64,000 nt of DNA from Pantoea rwandensis (GTDB lineage Bacteria > Pseudomonadota > Gammaproteobacteria > Enterobacterales > Enterobacteriaceae), in the NCBI RefSeq assembly GCF_002095475.1, contig NZ_MLFR01000002.1, positions 186,001 through 250,000 on the forward strand, in the 5' to 3' direction. Of this stretch, positions 29,316 to 38,093 are shown in pieces. Position numbers and translations under genes: made by a program. The notes beneath the pieces were generated by a model, which saw only the letters and a list, made by a program, of their open reading frames with translations, searched no databases and was not told the DNA's origin. Position 1 is the stretch's first letter; each line of letters begins with the position of its first letter.

Positions 29316-30254
29316 ATGCCTGTAAGACCTCTGTCCAGACTTTCACGCAGTGATTTAGCCGATCTCAACGCCTTTAAGGCGGTTGAGAGAACACGCAGTT
29401 TTACTAAAGCGGCCATAGAACTGGGCATTACCACCTCGGCCTTGAGCCATTCGGTACGCAACCTTGAAGAACGATTGGGGGTCCGTCTGCTAAACCGAAC
29501 CAGCAGGACGGTTGCCCCGACTGAGGCAGGGGCTAATCTGGCATTGCGTCTTGAGGTGGGATTTAAAGAAATCAGTGAAGCGCTGGACGATATCAATCGC
29601 ATGCGCGATCGCCCTGTGGGCCGACTACGGCTCAATGTTCTCAGCGACGGCGCCCGACTGATCATTGCCAGACATCTCCCCAAATTTGTCAGCTTGTATC
29701 CCGATGTTGAAGTTGAGATAACCGTTGATGACAGAATGGTGGACATCGTGTCGGAGGGCTTCGATGCGGGTTTACGCTTTGGTAATACCGTGCCGGAAGA
29801 TTTTGTCGCTATCCGCCTTGGTACCGAACTCAAATGGGTCGCCGTCGCCTCACCGCGCTATCTATATCTGCGAACCCCGCCGCAAATGCCTGAAGATCTT
29901 CGCTCTCATTCCTGTCTGCAGATGCGCACAGGACAGGGGACCATCTATAAGTGGGAGTTTAGGCGTGGAGAGGATTACCGCGTAATCGATGCGCCGGGTC
30001 AGATTTGCGTCAGTGAAACAGCTTTAGCAATAGAATTAGCCCTCGCCGGCGCGGGTATCGCTTATTGTCTGGAACAACGCGTCAATACCTACCTTAGTGA
30101 TGGCAGTTTGCGGGTCGTTTTACCGGATTGGTCCCCTACAGAGTCCGCGATTTATCTCTATTATCCTGGGCATCGTCGTGTTCCCCAAGGGTTGAGGGAA
30201 TTGATTGACGTATTGAGAGAGGGCATTGAACATGAACATACCACTCAGCAATGA
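29316..30254 (+). CDS. LysR-family transcriptional regulator
   Basis: 312 residues. The winged HTH ADLNAFKAVERTRSFTKAAIELGIT followed by SALSHSVRNLEERLGVRLLNRTSRTV is at residues 11-65. The effector domain has YPDVEVEITVDDRMVDIVSEGFDAGLRFG, the same AaeR/CrgA-like branch as the LysR protein at 3959. It is divergent from the MFS-SDR operon across 130 bp and is its likely activator. Confidence 0.9.
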   Translation: MPVRPLSRLSRSDLADLNAFKAVERTRSFTKAAIELGITTSALSHSVRNLEERLGVRLLNRTSRTVAPTEAGANLALRLEVGFKEISEALDDINRMRDRPVGRLRLNVLSDGARLIIARHLPKFVSLYPDVEVEITVDDRMVDIVSEGFDAGLRFGNTVPEDFVAIRLGTELKWVAVASPRYLYLRTPPQMPEDLRSHSCLQMRTGQGTIYKWEFRRGEDYRVIDAPGQICVSETALAIELALAGAGIAYCLEQRVNTYLSDGSLRVVLPDWSPTESAIYLYYPGHRRVPQGLRELIDVLREGIEHEHTTQQ

Positions 30255-30815
30255 GCCAGTAGTAGATTGATGTTAGACCTTTCGTGATCGCTCTAATGCC
30301 ATGATTCTAACTAAATATCCTTCTATGGCAGAGCAATGCCTGATCTTGGCAACTCGACCTCCAAATGTTCTTTAATTAATTTTTATTAGGTGCGGTTTTA
30401 GACTTGTATCACCCCCATGCAATAACGGAAATTAATTATCTATCTACTCGCTATATCTTATGGCTGCGTCATAAGACCCTTTTATTTATATCCCATTAAT
30501 ATGTAGTACTAATCAAAAAAAACACCTCATGGCACATTTTTCTTAGATTTTATTTCATTCATGATGATAATGAGAATGATTACCATTAACGTAACGACGA
30601 TGCATTGTGGAGACTTTACGATCAAGGAATGATTAATTAGAAATAACCACAAAAAATCAGTCAAACAAACGCTAAAGCGGAGGATGCGAGCGTCGGTATT
30701 TAATGACTGCAACATTTTTAAACTTTAATTAATGAGGGGATAATAGTAGAGCCTCGGGAACTTTAATTCATCATAGAATCCACAGATAACAATTACTCAA
30801 TCAAAGAAAAGCAAA
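30255..30815. other. 561-bp AT-rich gap before the TonB receptor
   Basis: No supportable gene; a 62-codon minus-strand frame lacks a ribosome site and any family pattern. It contains the Fur box at 30566-30584 and leaves a leader of about 230 nt before the receptor start. Confidence 0.5.
30566..30584. promoter_or_regulatory. Fur box
   Basis: GATAATGAGAATGATTACC matches 16 of 19 positions of the Fur consensus GATAATGATAATCATTATC. It stands upstream of a siderophore receptor gene, so iron repression is expected. Confidence 0.75.
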
Positions 30816-33041
30816 ATGACAAAATTAAGCAGTATATCTCTAGGAATAGGTATTATTCTGGGTACTATCTCGACCAATGCATTCACTCAAGATAATAGTC
30901 TTCATTTGCTGGATAATGATAAAAACATATCCGACAGCGAAACAGTAAAGAAACCATCACCCCAGCAAAAGAGACCGACAGAAAATACACTGGAAGTTAA
31001 TGCTCCAAACTTGCTGAGACAACAACTTGGAGCATCAACCATCACTAGTGAGGACATTAGAAAAAACCCGCCTATTAATGACCTTTCCGATATCATCAGG
31101 AAAATGCCCGGTGTTAACCTGACGGGCAACAGTACCACCGGTGCCAGGGGAAACAATCGCCAGATCGACATTCGCGGCATGGGGCCTGAAAACACGCTGA
31201 TTTTGATTGATGGCAATCCGGTGACTTCCAGAAATTCTGTACGTTACAGCTGGACCGGTGAGCGCGATACCCGTGGTGACACTAACTGGGTCCCTGCTGA
31301 AATGGTAGACCACATTGATGTGCTGAGGGGGCCTGCGGCTGCACACTATGGTTCAGGTGCGATGGGGGGTGTGGTAAACATCATTACCAAAAGACCCACA
31401 AATGATTGGCATGGCGCATTGAATTTCTTTACCAACCAGCCCGAAGACAAAAAGCAAGGAACCACCAACCGCATGGGGTTCAACCTCAGCGGTGCGCTGA
31501 TTGAAGATGTATTGACCATGCGCTTATATGGCAATATGAATAAAACTAAAGGTGATGCTGTTGATATCAATAAAGATGCCAACGCAAATGCTGCTGGTAG
31601 AGAAGGCGTAAGAAACAGAGATATCAATCTGGCTCTATCATGGAAGCCCACAGCGACTGACATCTTTGACTTAACCTACAGCTATAGTCGCCAAGGCAAT
31701 ATTTATGCCGGGGATAGCCAGTACGCTAATGGCAGAGAGACTTATAAGAATCAGTTAATTGGTTCTGAAACCAATCGCATGTATCGCCAGGCATATAACC
31801 TGACTTACAACGGTATCTTCGACTGGGGCCAGTCTAAAACATCCATGAACTTTGAACGTACCCTTAACAGTCGCCTAAACGAAGGACTAACCGGCGGCGT
31901 TGAAGGTATGATAACCAGCCCAACGGATTTCGTTGATAGTTCATACAACGCCTATCGCTTCAATGAAGAATTAACCATTCCTTTTACACTTCTATTAGAC
32001 AATACGCTTACTGCAGGTGTTGAAATGAACAGAGAGGAATTACACGATCCAGCGTCAATGAGTATGAACGCAACAGGATTAAACATTGATGGTGTGTCTG
32101 GCTTAGCCTCGCAAAGGACTACCAAAACCTCTCAAAACACCTCGGCGATTTACCTTGAAGACTCAATCGTGAACGATATGGGTTCTGTATTCATTCCAGG
32201 ATTACGCTTCGACTATGGCTCCAAATTCGGCAGCAATCTGAGCCCGAGTTTAAACATTTCTCAAGAAATCACCGAAAACCTCAAATTGAAAGCGGGTATC
32301 GCGAAAGTATTTAAGTCTCCTAACCTTTACCAGATAAGTGAAGGATATCTACTTTCAAGCCGTGGGAATGGCTGCGCTATGTTGAATGAAAATAGCTGCT
32401 ATCTCATGGGGAATGAGGACTTATCGGCGGAAACCAGCGTCAATAAGGAAATTGGCCTTCAATGGACGGATGAGGATTTTGAAACCAGCCTGACATTCTT
32501 CCGTAATGACTATCAAAACAAAATCGTTACTGGGGATCAGTCCATTGGGACCGTGGGTAACTATGATGTGTATCGCTGGATGAACGGTGGCAAAGCTCTT
32601 GTTCAGGGGCTGGAAGGTAGCCTTGAGTTCCCTGTTTATAAAGACGTGTTGAAATTCAGAACTAATGCCACATATATGCTCACATCAAAATCCAAGAAAA
32701 CGGGCAACCCACTTTCTCTGGTGCCTAAATACACCATTAACAGCTTCCTGGACTGGAACATCAACGATTCATTATCCGCGAACTTGAGCTGGTCTTCATA
32801 CGGAAGAGTCCATCCTAAAAGCTACCCGGATAACGAGAAAACAACTTCTGTTAACAAAACCGAACAACCAGCCTACTCAATCTTCAACATTGGATTCGAT
32901 TACAGCCCAATCAAAAATGTGGATATTGGTGTCGGTGTGACTAACTTCCTTGACAAAAAATTGTATCGTTCTTCGGAAGGTGCTCAGACGTTTAACCAAC
33001 CCGGCCGAGAGTTCTATGGCAAACTTTCACTCTCATTCTGA
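30816..33041 (+). CDS. TonB-dependent siderophore receptor, FepA/PfeA/IroN type
   Basis: 741 residues, close to FepA. A signal peptide (about 1-24) leads to a TonB-box-like stretch (NTLEVNA) and the plug domain with DIIRKMPGVNLTGNSTTGARGNNRQIDIRGMGPENTLILIDG and VLRGPAAAHYGSGAMGGVVNIITKRP. The 22-strand barrel follows. The paired-cysteine loop (NGCAMLNENSCYLMGNEDLSAETSVNKEIGLQW) is a FepA-family trait, and the chain ends in Phe as outer-membrane proteins do. The substrate is likely a catecholate siderophore such as enterobactin or its breakdown products. The region is more AT-rich than its neighbours, and no siderophore biosynthesis genes are nearby. Confidence 0.88.
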   Translation: MTKLSSISLGIGIILGTISTNAFTQDNSLHLLDNDKNISDSETVKKPSPQQKRPTENTLEVNAPNLLRQQLGASTITSEDIRKNPPINDLSDIIRKMPGVNLTGNSTTGARGNNRQIDIRGMGPENTLILIDGNPVTSRNSVRYSWTGERDTRGDTNWVPAEMVDHIDVLRGPAAAHYGSGAMGGVVNIITKRPTNDWHGALNFFTNQPEDKKQGTTNRMGFNLSGALIEDVLTMRLYGNMNKTKGDAVDINKDANANAAGREGVRNRDINLALSWKPTATDIFDLTYSYSRQGNIYAGDSQYANGRETYKNQLIGSETNRMYRQAYNLTYNGIFDWGQSKTSMNFERTLNSRLNEGLTGGVEGMITSPTDFVDSSYNAYRFNEELTIPFTLLLDNTLTAGVEMNREELHDPASMSMNATGLNIDGVSGLASQRTTKTSQNTSAIYLEDSIVNDMGSVFIPGLRFDYGSKFGSNLSPSLNISQEITENLKLKAGIAKVFKSPNLYQISEGYLLSSRGNGCAMLNENSCYLMGNEDLSAETSVNKEIGLQWTDEDFETSLTFFRNDYQNKIVTGDQSIGTVGNYDVYRWMNGGKALVQGLEGSLEFPVYKDVLKFRTNATYMLTSKSKKTGNPLSLVPKYTINSFLDWNINDSLSANLSWSSYGRVHPKSYPDNEKTTSVNKTEQPAYSIFNIGFDYSPIKNVDIGVGVTNFLDKKLYRSSEGAQTFNQPGREFYGKLSLSF

Positions 33042-33065
33042 TTGCTTCAGCTAATCGTTGCCCTC

Positions 33066-33089
33066 AGAGAGCCCAGTAGTGGGCTCTCT
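33066..33089 (+). terminator. Bidirectional terminator after the TonB receptor
   Basis: AGAGAGCCCA, loop GTAG, TGGGCTCTCT, then TCAGC. A 10-bp stem between convergent genes. Confidence 0.75.
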
Positions 33090-33112
33090 TCAGCATTGCC
33101 ACTTCAATAGCA

Positions 33113-33898
33113 TTAAACGAAATAAATCCCACCATCAACAACAATCGACTGCCCTGTCACGTAGGCTGAATCTTCAGAGGCCAGGAAAGAAACGACTGCC
33201 GCGACATCTTCCGGCTTAGCGTATCGTCCCAAGGCGATATTCGGCAGCATTTTGGCAAACTGACTGCCTTTGGGTTTGTTTTCAAATGTCGTGACGACAT
33301 CATCAATACTGTCCCACATCGGTGTCTCCACGACGCCAGGACTGTAGATATTGGCAGTGATGCCATATTTTGCCAGCTCCAGTGCCACGGTTTGGTTCAG
33401 ACCACGCACTGCAAACTTCGAGGCAACATAAGCGGATTGCCACTCACCGCCTTTATGCGCGCTGACTGAGCCCGCGGCTATTAAACGCCCACCTTGCCCT
33501 TGTTTAATCATTTGGGCCGCAGCGGCGCGGTAGCAGTTAAAAACGCCTTTAACGTTCACCGCCAGAGTCTTATCCAGAATCTCCGGGGTGGTTTCCATAA
33601 AGTGAACGGTTTCAGCAATACCGGCGTTTGCCACCATCACATCCAGCCCACGATAGGCCTCGACGTGACCCGCCACCAGCGCATCGACATCTGCCTGACG
33701 GCTCACGTCACCGGTGGTCACACGGCAAGTTCCTCCCGCCTTTTCAATCATTTCAGCAGTCTTTTCAATGGCGTCCTGCGCGCGAACAAGATCGTTGATG
33801 GTCACCGCTAGCCCATCTTTTGCTAAACGCAAAGCAATGCCTCGTCCGATACCCTGCCCCGCGCCCGTGATAATGGCGGTACGTTTTGCATTAGTCAT
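33113..33898 (-). CDS. SDR oxidoreductase, acetoin/diol dehydrogenase-like
   Basis: 261 residues from the ATG preceded by GGAGACTGAAA. TGAGQGIG is near the start, VANAGIAE in the middle, and GSVSAHKGGEWQSAYVASKFAVRGLNQTVALELAKYGITANIYSPGVVETPMWD gives the catalytic Ser and YVASK and closely resembles BudC-type 2,3-butanediol/acetoin and sorbitol dehydrogenases. It likely interconverts a vicinal diol or polyol with its ketone. It is part of the minus-strand run with the SDR and MFS genes at 33965-36194. Confidence 0.83.
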   Translation of the reverse strand: MTNAKRTAIITGAGQGIGRGIALRLAKDGLAVTINDLVRAQDAIEKTAEMIEKAGGTCRVTTGDVSRQADVDALVAGHVEAYRGLDVMVANAGIAETVHFMETTPEILDKTLAVNVKGVFNCYRAAAAQMIKQGQGGRLIAAGSVSAHKGGEWQSAYVASKFAVRGLNQTVALELAKYGITANIYSPGVVETPMWDSIDDVVTTFENKPKGSQFAKMLPNIALGRYAKPEDVAAVVSFLASEDSAYVTGQSIVVDGGIYFV

Positions 33899-33964
33899 TT
33901 TCAGTCTCCAGAATACAGTCGGTTTCATTGGACCCTGCCCTTTCCAGGCAGGGCCCGAAAGGGT

Positions 33965-34750
33965 TTAGCTATGACGAACGGCACCGCCTTCAGCACGCAG
34001 CAGTGCACCGCGTGTCGCGTTGGAAGCCGGAGTACAGAGATAAACAATGAGATTGGCAACGTCATCTGCTTCCGCAAACTTGCCCAATAGTGACGTGCCT
34101 TCGTTAACCTCGAAATGGTGTTGTTCGAAGGTCTCGAAGTCTTGATCGCCGCAGGCTCGATAGACCCACTCACTGAGCGTTGCGCCGGGAGCAACGCAAT
34201 TAACTGTGACATTGGTGCGAGAGAATATTTCAGCAATACAGCGTGACAGACGAATAATGCCCGCTTTGACGACGCCGTAGTCAACGATGTTGGCTGGTGT
34301 CACTAAACCGGCTTCACTGGTCATAAAGATGATGCGACCGAAGCCTTTCTTTTGCAGGATTGGGACATAATGGCGCGTCAGACGCACGGCACTCATGACA
34401 TTGAAGTCCCACTGATATTGCCAGTCTTCATCATTGAGTTCGAGGAAAGGCACGGTGCGATAGGTTCCGCCCGCCATATTAATCAAAATGTCGATATCCT
34501 TGACCGCATTGGTGACTGCGCGGCAGCCTTCCGCCGTCGCGACATCCCCCAGCACCGTCATGACTTCTGCACCAGGTACGCGCTCTCTGATAGCCTGCGC
34601 GGCGGTATCGAGGCGCTCCTGTGAGCGCCCGTTTATCCATACGCTGGCTCCCCGTGCTGCCAACCCCTGTGCAGTAGAGAGGCCGATACCACTTACTGCC
34701 GCAGTGATAAGCGCTGTTTTACCGGTTAAGTCGAGATTCATTAGTGCCAT
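33965..34750 (-). CDS. SDR family oxidoreductase with an atypical cofactor motif
   Basis: 261 residues, with AAGGAGTAGGAAAA before the ATG. The usual TGxxxGxG is TAAVSGIG, Ala replacing the first Gly, which still allows NAD(P) binding in some SDRs. INMAGGTY and the SEAGLVTPANIVDYGVVKAGIIRL segment (YxxxK kept) follow, and the C-terminus ends in RAEGG. The next SDR gene starts 66 nt downstream. A 41-nt upstream half-site TGCTAATCCGAG resembles the LacI-type operator of this region, but only one arm is kept. The substrate is unknown. Confidence 0.82.
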   Translation of the reverse strand: MALMNLDLTGKTALITAAVSGIGLSTAQGLAARGASVWINGRSQERLDTAAQAIRERVPGAEVMTVLGDVATAEGCRAVTNAVKDIDILINMAGGTYRTVPFLELNDEDWQYQWDFNVMSAVRLTRHYVPILQKKGFGRIIFMTSEAGLVTPANIVDYGVVKAGIIRLSRCIAEIFSRTNVTVNCVAPGATLSEWVYRACGDQDFETFEQHHFEVNEGTSLLGKFAEADDVANLIVYLCTPASNATRGALLRAEGGAVRHS

Positions 34751-34847
34751 TTTTCCTACTCCTTAGGTTGTATTGCGTTTTATGCAGACGTGCTAATCCG
34801 AGGCCTATTGCTGTAATAAACCCGTCAGGAATGCTTTGTTTATTTAA

Positions 34848-36194
34848 CTAATCTGCTTCCAGCTCACCGGAATTAAAAGGTTCGCTGATAGCGTGCGGAT
34901 TAGGTTCTTTATGGGATCGAATGTTTTTGATCACGAATAAGCTGAGCACAGACAATATGCCCGCCCCACCGAACAAGACGATGTAATTCATACCGACACC
35001 CGCAGCCAGCAGAATAGCCGAGGTAATTGTGAGTAATACGCTGGGCAGCGTCATTGCCATATTCACGATGCCCAGATCCGCACCGATAGTGGTTGAATCA
35101 ATGGTGGCTGAAGTGGCAATAGCGACAAATAACCCTTCAAAAAAACCAAAGCCAATCGCAATCAACAATAAACCGAGGTAATAACCTTCTAAATTTTGTA
35201 ATGCCAGTAATATCACCACACCACAGGCCATAAATACTGGTGCAAAAGAGTAAACTTTTCTTCGCGCACCTAGCCTGTCAGCAATATACCCCGCGATGGG
35301 CGCCATGATGCAGGAAACCAGGTTGAGAATAGTCGCACCAATAAAGACCACTCCAGGTAAATTCTGCCGCGATACATGCACATAGTCTTGTGCGAAATAG
35401 ACCAGATAAGTTTGGGTGACACCAATGGTGCAGTTAATCAGGAAGAAAGAAAGCAGTGCATAGCCAAAACTGTGATCGCTACTGATACGCCGTTTGATAA
35501 CGCTAAAAAGGCTGGCCATCTCTTTAACGCTGGCGCGCTTAGCACTGCGGCGCTCCAACACTTTGTCACTGAAGGTAAAGACAAACAGACAAATAAAGAA
35601 AATAAAGAACGCTGCCGGGATCATGAAAATCAACACAGGTGAATCCGGCAGCATCTTTATGGTAAAGGTGCCGAGCAGAATACCTGATTGCCGGCTCATA
35701 CCCGCAAACCCTGAGGTAATACCTCGCTGATGCTGTGGGACTCGGTCAGTTAGCACTGACAATAAAGTAGTCAAGGTGGCGTTGGCGCTGATTTGCACAA
35801 TGATCCAACCGACAAAGATGGCCGGGATAGTCTCTCCAATCCCCATAAGAAACGAACCAATAAAGGTGCCTATTGCACCAAACAGAATATAAGGGCGGCG
35901 CATGCCGTACCGACAATATGTCCGGTCGCTCAGATAACCAAAAGCATAATTGCTGATTACTGCGATCAGAGCACCTATACCACTGACTAGCGCATAGTTT
36001 GCATCTTTATTAAGAGGGTCGATATCTCCGATACGCAGGGCTAATCCCACTGAGGCCGGTGTCATGACCGCTGCCCAAAGTCCCACTTGTGATAAGGTCC
36101 AGACAAGAACATACGTCCATTTAACAGGAGGCATATCCGTTTCATTTTTTATAACGTTTTTGTTCAATGTATCGGAATTGAATCTATCTGCCAT
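34848..36194 (-). CDS. MFS transporter, paralogue 1 of 3
   Basis: 448 residues, 12 helices. The N-terminal block is shared by three transporters in this window: WTLSQVGLWAAVMTPASVGLALRI, then DI-P-NKD, YALVSGIGALIAVISNYAFGYLSDRT, and GMRRPY. They resemble SLC45/GPH-like sugar permeases more than drug exporters. GGAGTGACGTT precedes the ATG. The SDR genes at 33113 and 33965 follow in the same direction. No full LacI-type operator was found directly upstream of this copy. Confidence 0.83.
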   Translation of the reverse strand: MADRFNSDTLNKNVIKNETDMPPVKWTYVLVWTLSQVGLWAAVMTPASVGLALRIGDIDPLNKDANYALVSGIGALIAVISNYAFGYLSDRTYCRYGMRRPYILFGAIGTFIGSFLMGIGETIPAIFVGWIIVQISANATLTTLLSVLTDRVPQHQRGITSGFAGMSRQSGILLGTFTIKMLPDSPVLIFMIPAAFFIFFICLFVFTFSDKVLERRSAKRASVKEMASLFSVIKRRISSDHSFGYALLSFFLINCTIGVTQTYLVYFAQDYVHVSRQNLPGVVFIGATILNLVSCIMAPIAGYIADRLGARRKVYSFAPVFMACGVVILLALQNLEGYYLGLLLIAIGFGFFEGLFVAIATSATIDSTTIGADLGIVNMAMTLPSVLLTITSAILLAAGVGMNYIVLFGGAGILSVLSLFVIKNIRSHKEPNPHAISEPFNSGELEAD

Positions 36195-36355
36195 AACGTC
36201 ACTCCAGTTTCATTCAATGATGTAGGGTTGGTTATTATGGTGATGCATCAATCCCTGGCAGAAATATTACATTAGCAATGATTATCCACATCACAGCCCA
36301 GGGGGATTCACCCTCCTGTAAGCAAGTGCGGATTTATTATTAAAGTTATAAATAT

Positions 36356-37672
36356 TTAGTCCGTGACATATTCCGCACGTGGTGTCGGTGTTTTGCTGGA
36401 CTTAATTCTGCCAATAGTAAATAACGCCAGCAGTGAAAGTAGACCTGAACCCCCATACAGCACAATATAGTTTGCCCCTATCCCCGCACTGACCAATACC
36501 ATTGCAGAAAATGTGAGTAAGATGCCGGGAGTACTCACAGCCATATTGATGATGCCCAGATCGGCCCCCACATTGGCATCCTGTTTACCCGTGGCGGAAG
36601 TCGTGGCAACCGCAATAAACAGGCCTTCAAATACACCAAATCCAATCGCAATAAGCGCATAACCCGTGTAATAGCCATAGAGGTTCGGGAAGAACAACAA
36701 TGACACAACCCCTGCCGCAAGAAACACGGAGGAAAATTTAAACACTTTGCGTCTGGCATTAATACGGTCAGCAATATAACCGGCAATCGGAGCCGTGAGG
36801 CAAGAGAAGGCGTTCATGATGAGCACGGCATAGAAGGCCACCGTCGTAATTTCATTACGCGGAATATGCACATAATCACTGGCAAAATAAACCAGGTAGG
36901 TCTGACCGACTGCGATCGTACATTGCAGCAGGAAAATGGACCCCAGTGTCCAGCCAAACGTATGCTCACTGCGAACTCGACGATAAATCATACCAAACAC
37001 ACCAAAAATTTCTGCTGCACGAACAGGCATAGCTTCTGAGCGCGCCAACTTTTTATCCTCAAACATCATGAGAAAAATAAGGGTGAACAGGATGAATACA
37101 CAGGCAGGCAGAACAAATACCAGTACCAGACTGTCAGGAATCAGCTTGATGATAAAGGTCCCGGTTAATACGCCCAGAGTACGACACATGCCAGAAAACC
37201 CAGAAGCAATGCCGCGCTGACTGGCGGGGACCTTGTCGGCGATAACCGCTAGAAATGTAGTAATCGCTGCATTCGCGCTGAACTGCAATATCAGCCAACC
37301 AATAAACAGTTGTGGGATATTCAACGCCGTACCCATCAGTGCAGCCCCCGCCAGGCTGCCAATCGCCCCACCAACCATATAGGGGCGTCGCATACCAAAT
37401 CGTGACGTGGTTCTGTCGCTTAAATACCCCCAAAGATAGTTAGAAAAAATAGCCACAATGGCGCCAATACAAGAAATGGTGGAATAAATGAAGTCTTTAT
37501 TTTCAGGCGCAATATCCGCCACTCTGAGTGCTAAACCCACATTGGCTGGCGTCAATAACGATGCCCACAAGCCCAACTGTGCCAGGGTCCAGACGGTGAT
37601 AAACAGCCAGCTAACCCGCTGCTCCTTTGCCAAAATAACTGCCCCGCTTTGGTCTGAATATTTTCCATTCAC
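36356..37672 (-). CDS. MFS transporter, paralogue 2 of 3
   Basis: About 438 residues. I use the GTG at 37672 with GAGG upstream; a TTG 15 nt further out is also open. It shares WTLAQLGLWASLLTPANVGLALRVADIAPENKD, NYLWGYLSDRTTSRFGMRRPY and FLAVIADKVPASQRGIASGFSGMCRTLGVLTGTF with the proteins at 34848 and 38094. It is divergent from 38094 across 421 bp, and each promoter has its own LacI-type operator (37721-37739 and 37997-38015). Confidence 0.83.
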   Translation of the reverse strand: MNGKYSDQSGAVILAKEQRVSWLFITVWTLAQLGLWASLLTPANVGLALRVADIAPENKDFIYSTISCIGAIVAIFSNYLWGYLSDRTTSRFGMRRPYMVGGAIGSLAGAALMGTALNIPQLFIGWLILQFSANAAITTFLAVIADKVPASQRGIASGFSGMCRTLGVLTGTFIIKLIPDSLVLVFVLPACVFILFTLIFLMMFEDKKLARSEAMPVRAAEIFGVFGMIYRRVRSEHTFGWTLGSIFLLQCTIAVGQTYLVYFASDYVHIPRNEITTVAFYAVLIMNAFSCLTAPIAGYIADRINARRKVFKFSSVFLAAGVVSLLFFPNLYGYYTGYALIAIGFGVFEGLFIAVATTSATGKQDANVGADLGIINMAVSTPGILLTFSAMVLVSAGIGANYIVLYGGSGLLSLLALFTIGRIKSSKTPTPRAEYVTD

Positions 37673-37720
37673 GATCGTGATCCTCAAATAGGCATAACCT
37701 GTTTAATAGTGATTTTATTT

Positions 37721-37739
37721 TTGCTAACTCGAATCAGCA
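37721..37739. promoter_or_regulatory. LacI-type operator, site 1 of 5
   Basis: TTGCTAACTCGAATCAGCA, 49 nt before the MFS start at 37672. It matches the 18-bp palindrome TGCTAA[CT]TCGA[AG]TTAGCA with one arm mismatch. Confidence 0.8.
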
Positions 37740-37996
37740 TACAAGTACACGAATTGAAAACTCACAAGACCGAATGGCGTATTTTGTGAACGATGTCTGC
37801 TTATTCAGCTTTCAACACCCGTTTTATCGATAAGTAAGAAAAATCCGCATTGATCGTAAAAATGCCACTTCAATCAGTACAAAAATGACTAGAAACATAA
37901 ACATTTAATTAATTATCAACAAGTTGAATAATGTCAGTTGATCGCCATCACACTTTTTTAAAACACTAATTGTTTAAAAGATGACTTCTTTTTATA

Positions 37997-38015
37997 TTGC
38001 TAACTCGACGCAGCA
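37997..38015. promoter_or_regulatory. LacI-type operator, site 2 of 5
   Basis: TTGCTAACTCGACGCAGCA, about 79 nt before the MFS start at 38094. The left arm and core are perfect; the right arm has two changes. Confidence 0.78.
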
Positions 38016-38093
38016 TTTAACGTGTCGTTTACAAATTCCAGGCAAGCGAATCCAAATCAGCCCTACACTGAATACAGACTTGGAGTTATAACA

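Larger units (their letters stand above)
37673..38093. other. Divergent promoter region with two operators
   Basis: This gap holds the palindromes at 37721-37739 and 37997-38015, 276 bp between centres, a distance that would allow looping. A CRP-like element (GTTGA-TCGCCA-TCACA, perfect right half) lies at 37937-37952. No coding sequence is evident. Confidence 0.5.

Noticed and set aside
30527..30715. 62-codon minus-strand frame in the gap before the TonB receptor
   Set aside because: It overlaps the Fur box, lacks a ribosome site and has no family pattern.
34791..34808. Possible sixth LacI-type operator (TGCTAATCCGAGGCCTAT) before the SDR at 33965
   Set aside because: Only the left arm and core match (11 of 18 positions); the right arm is absent, so it is not counted.
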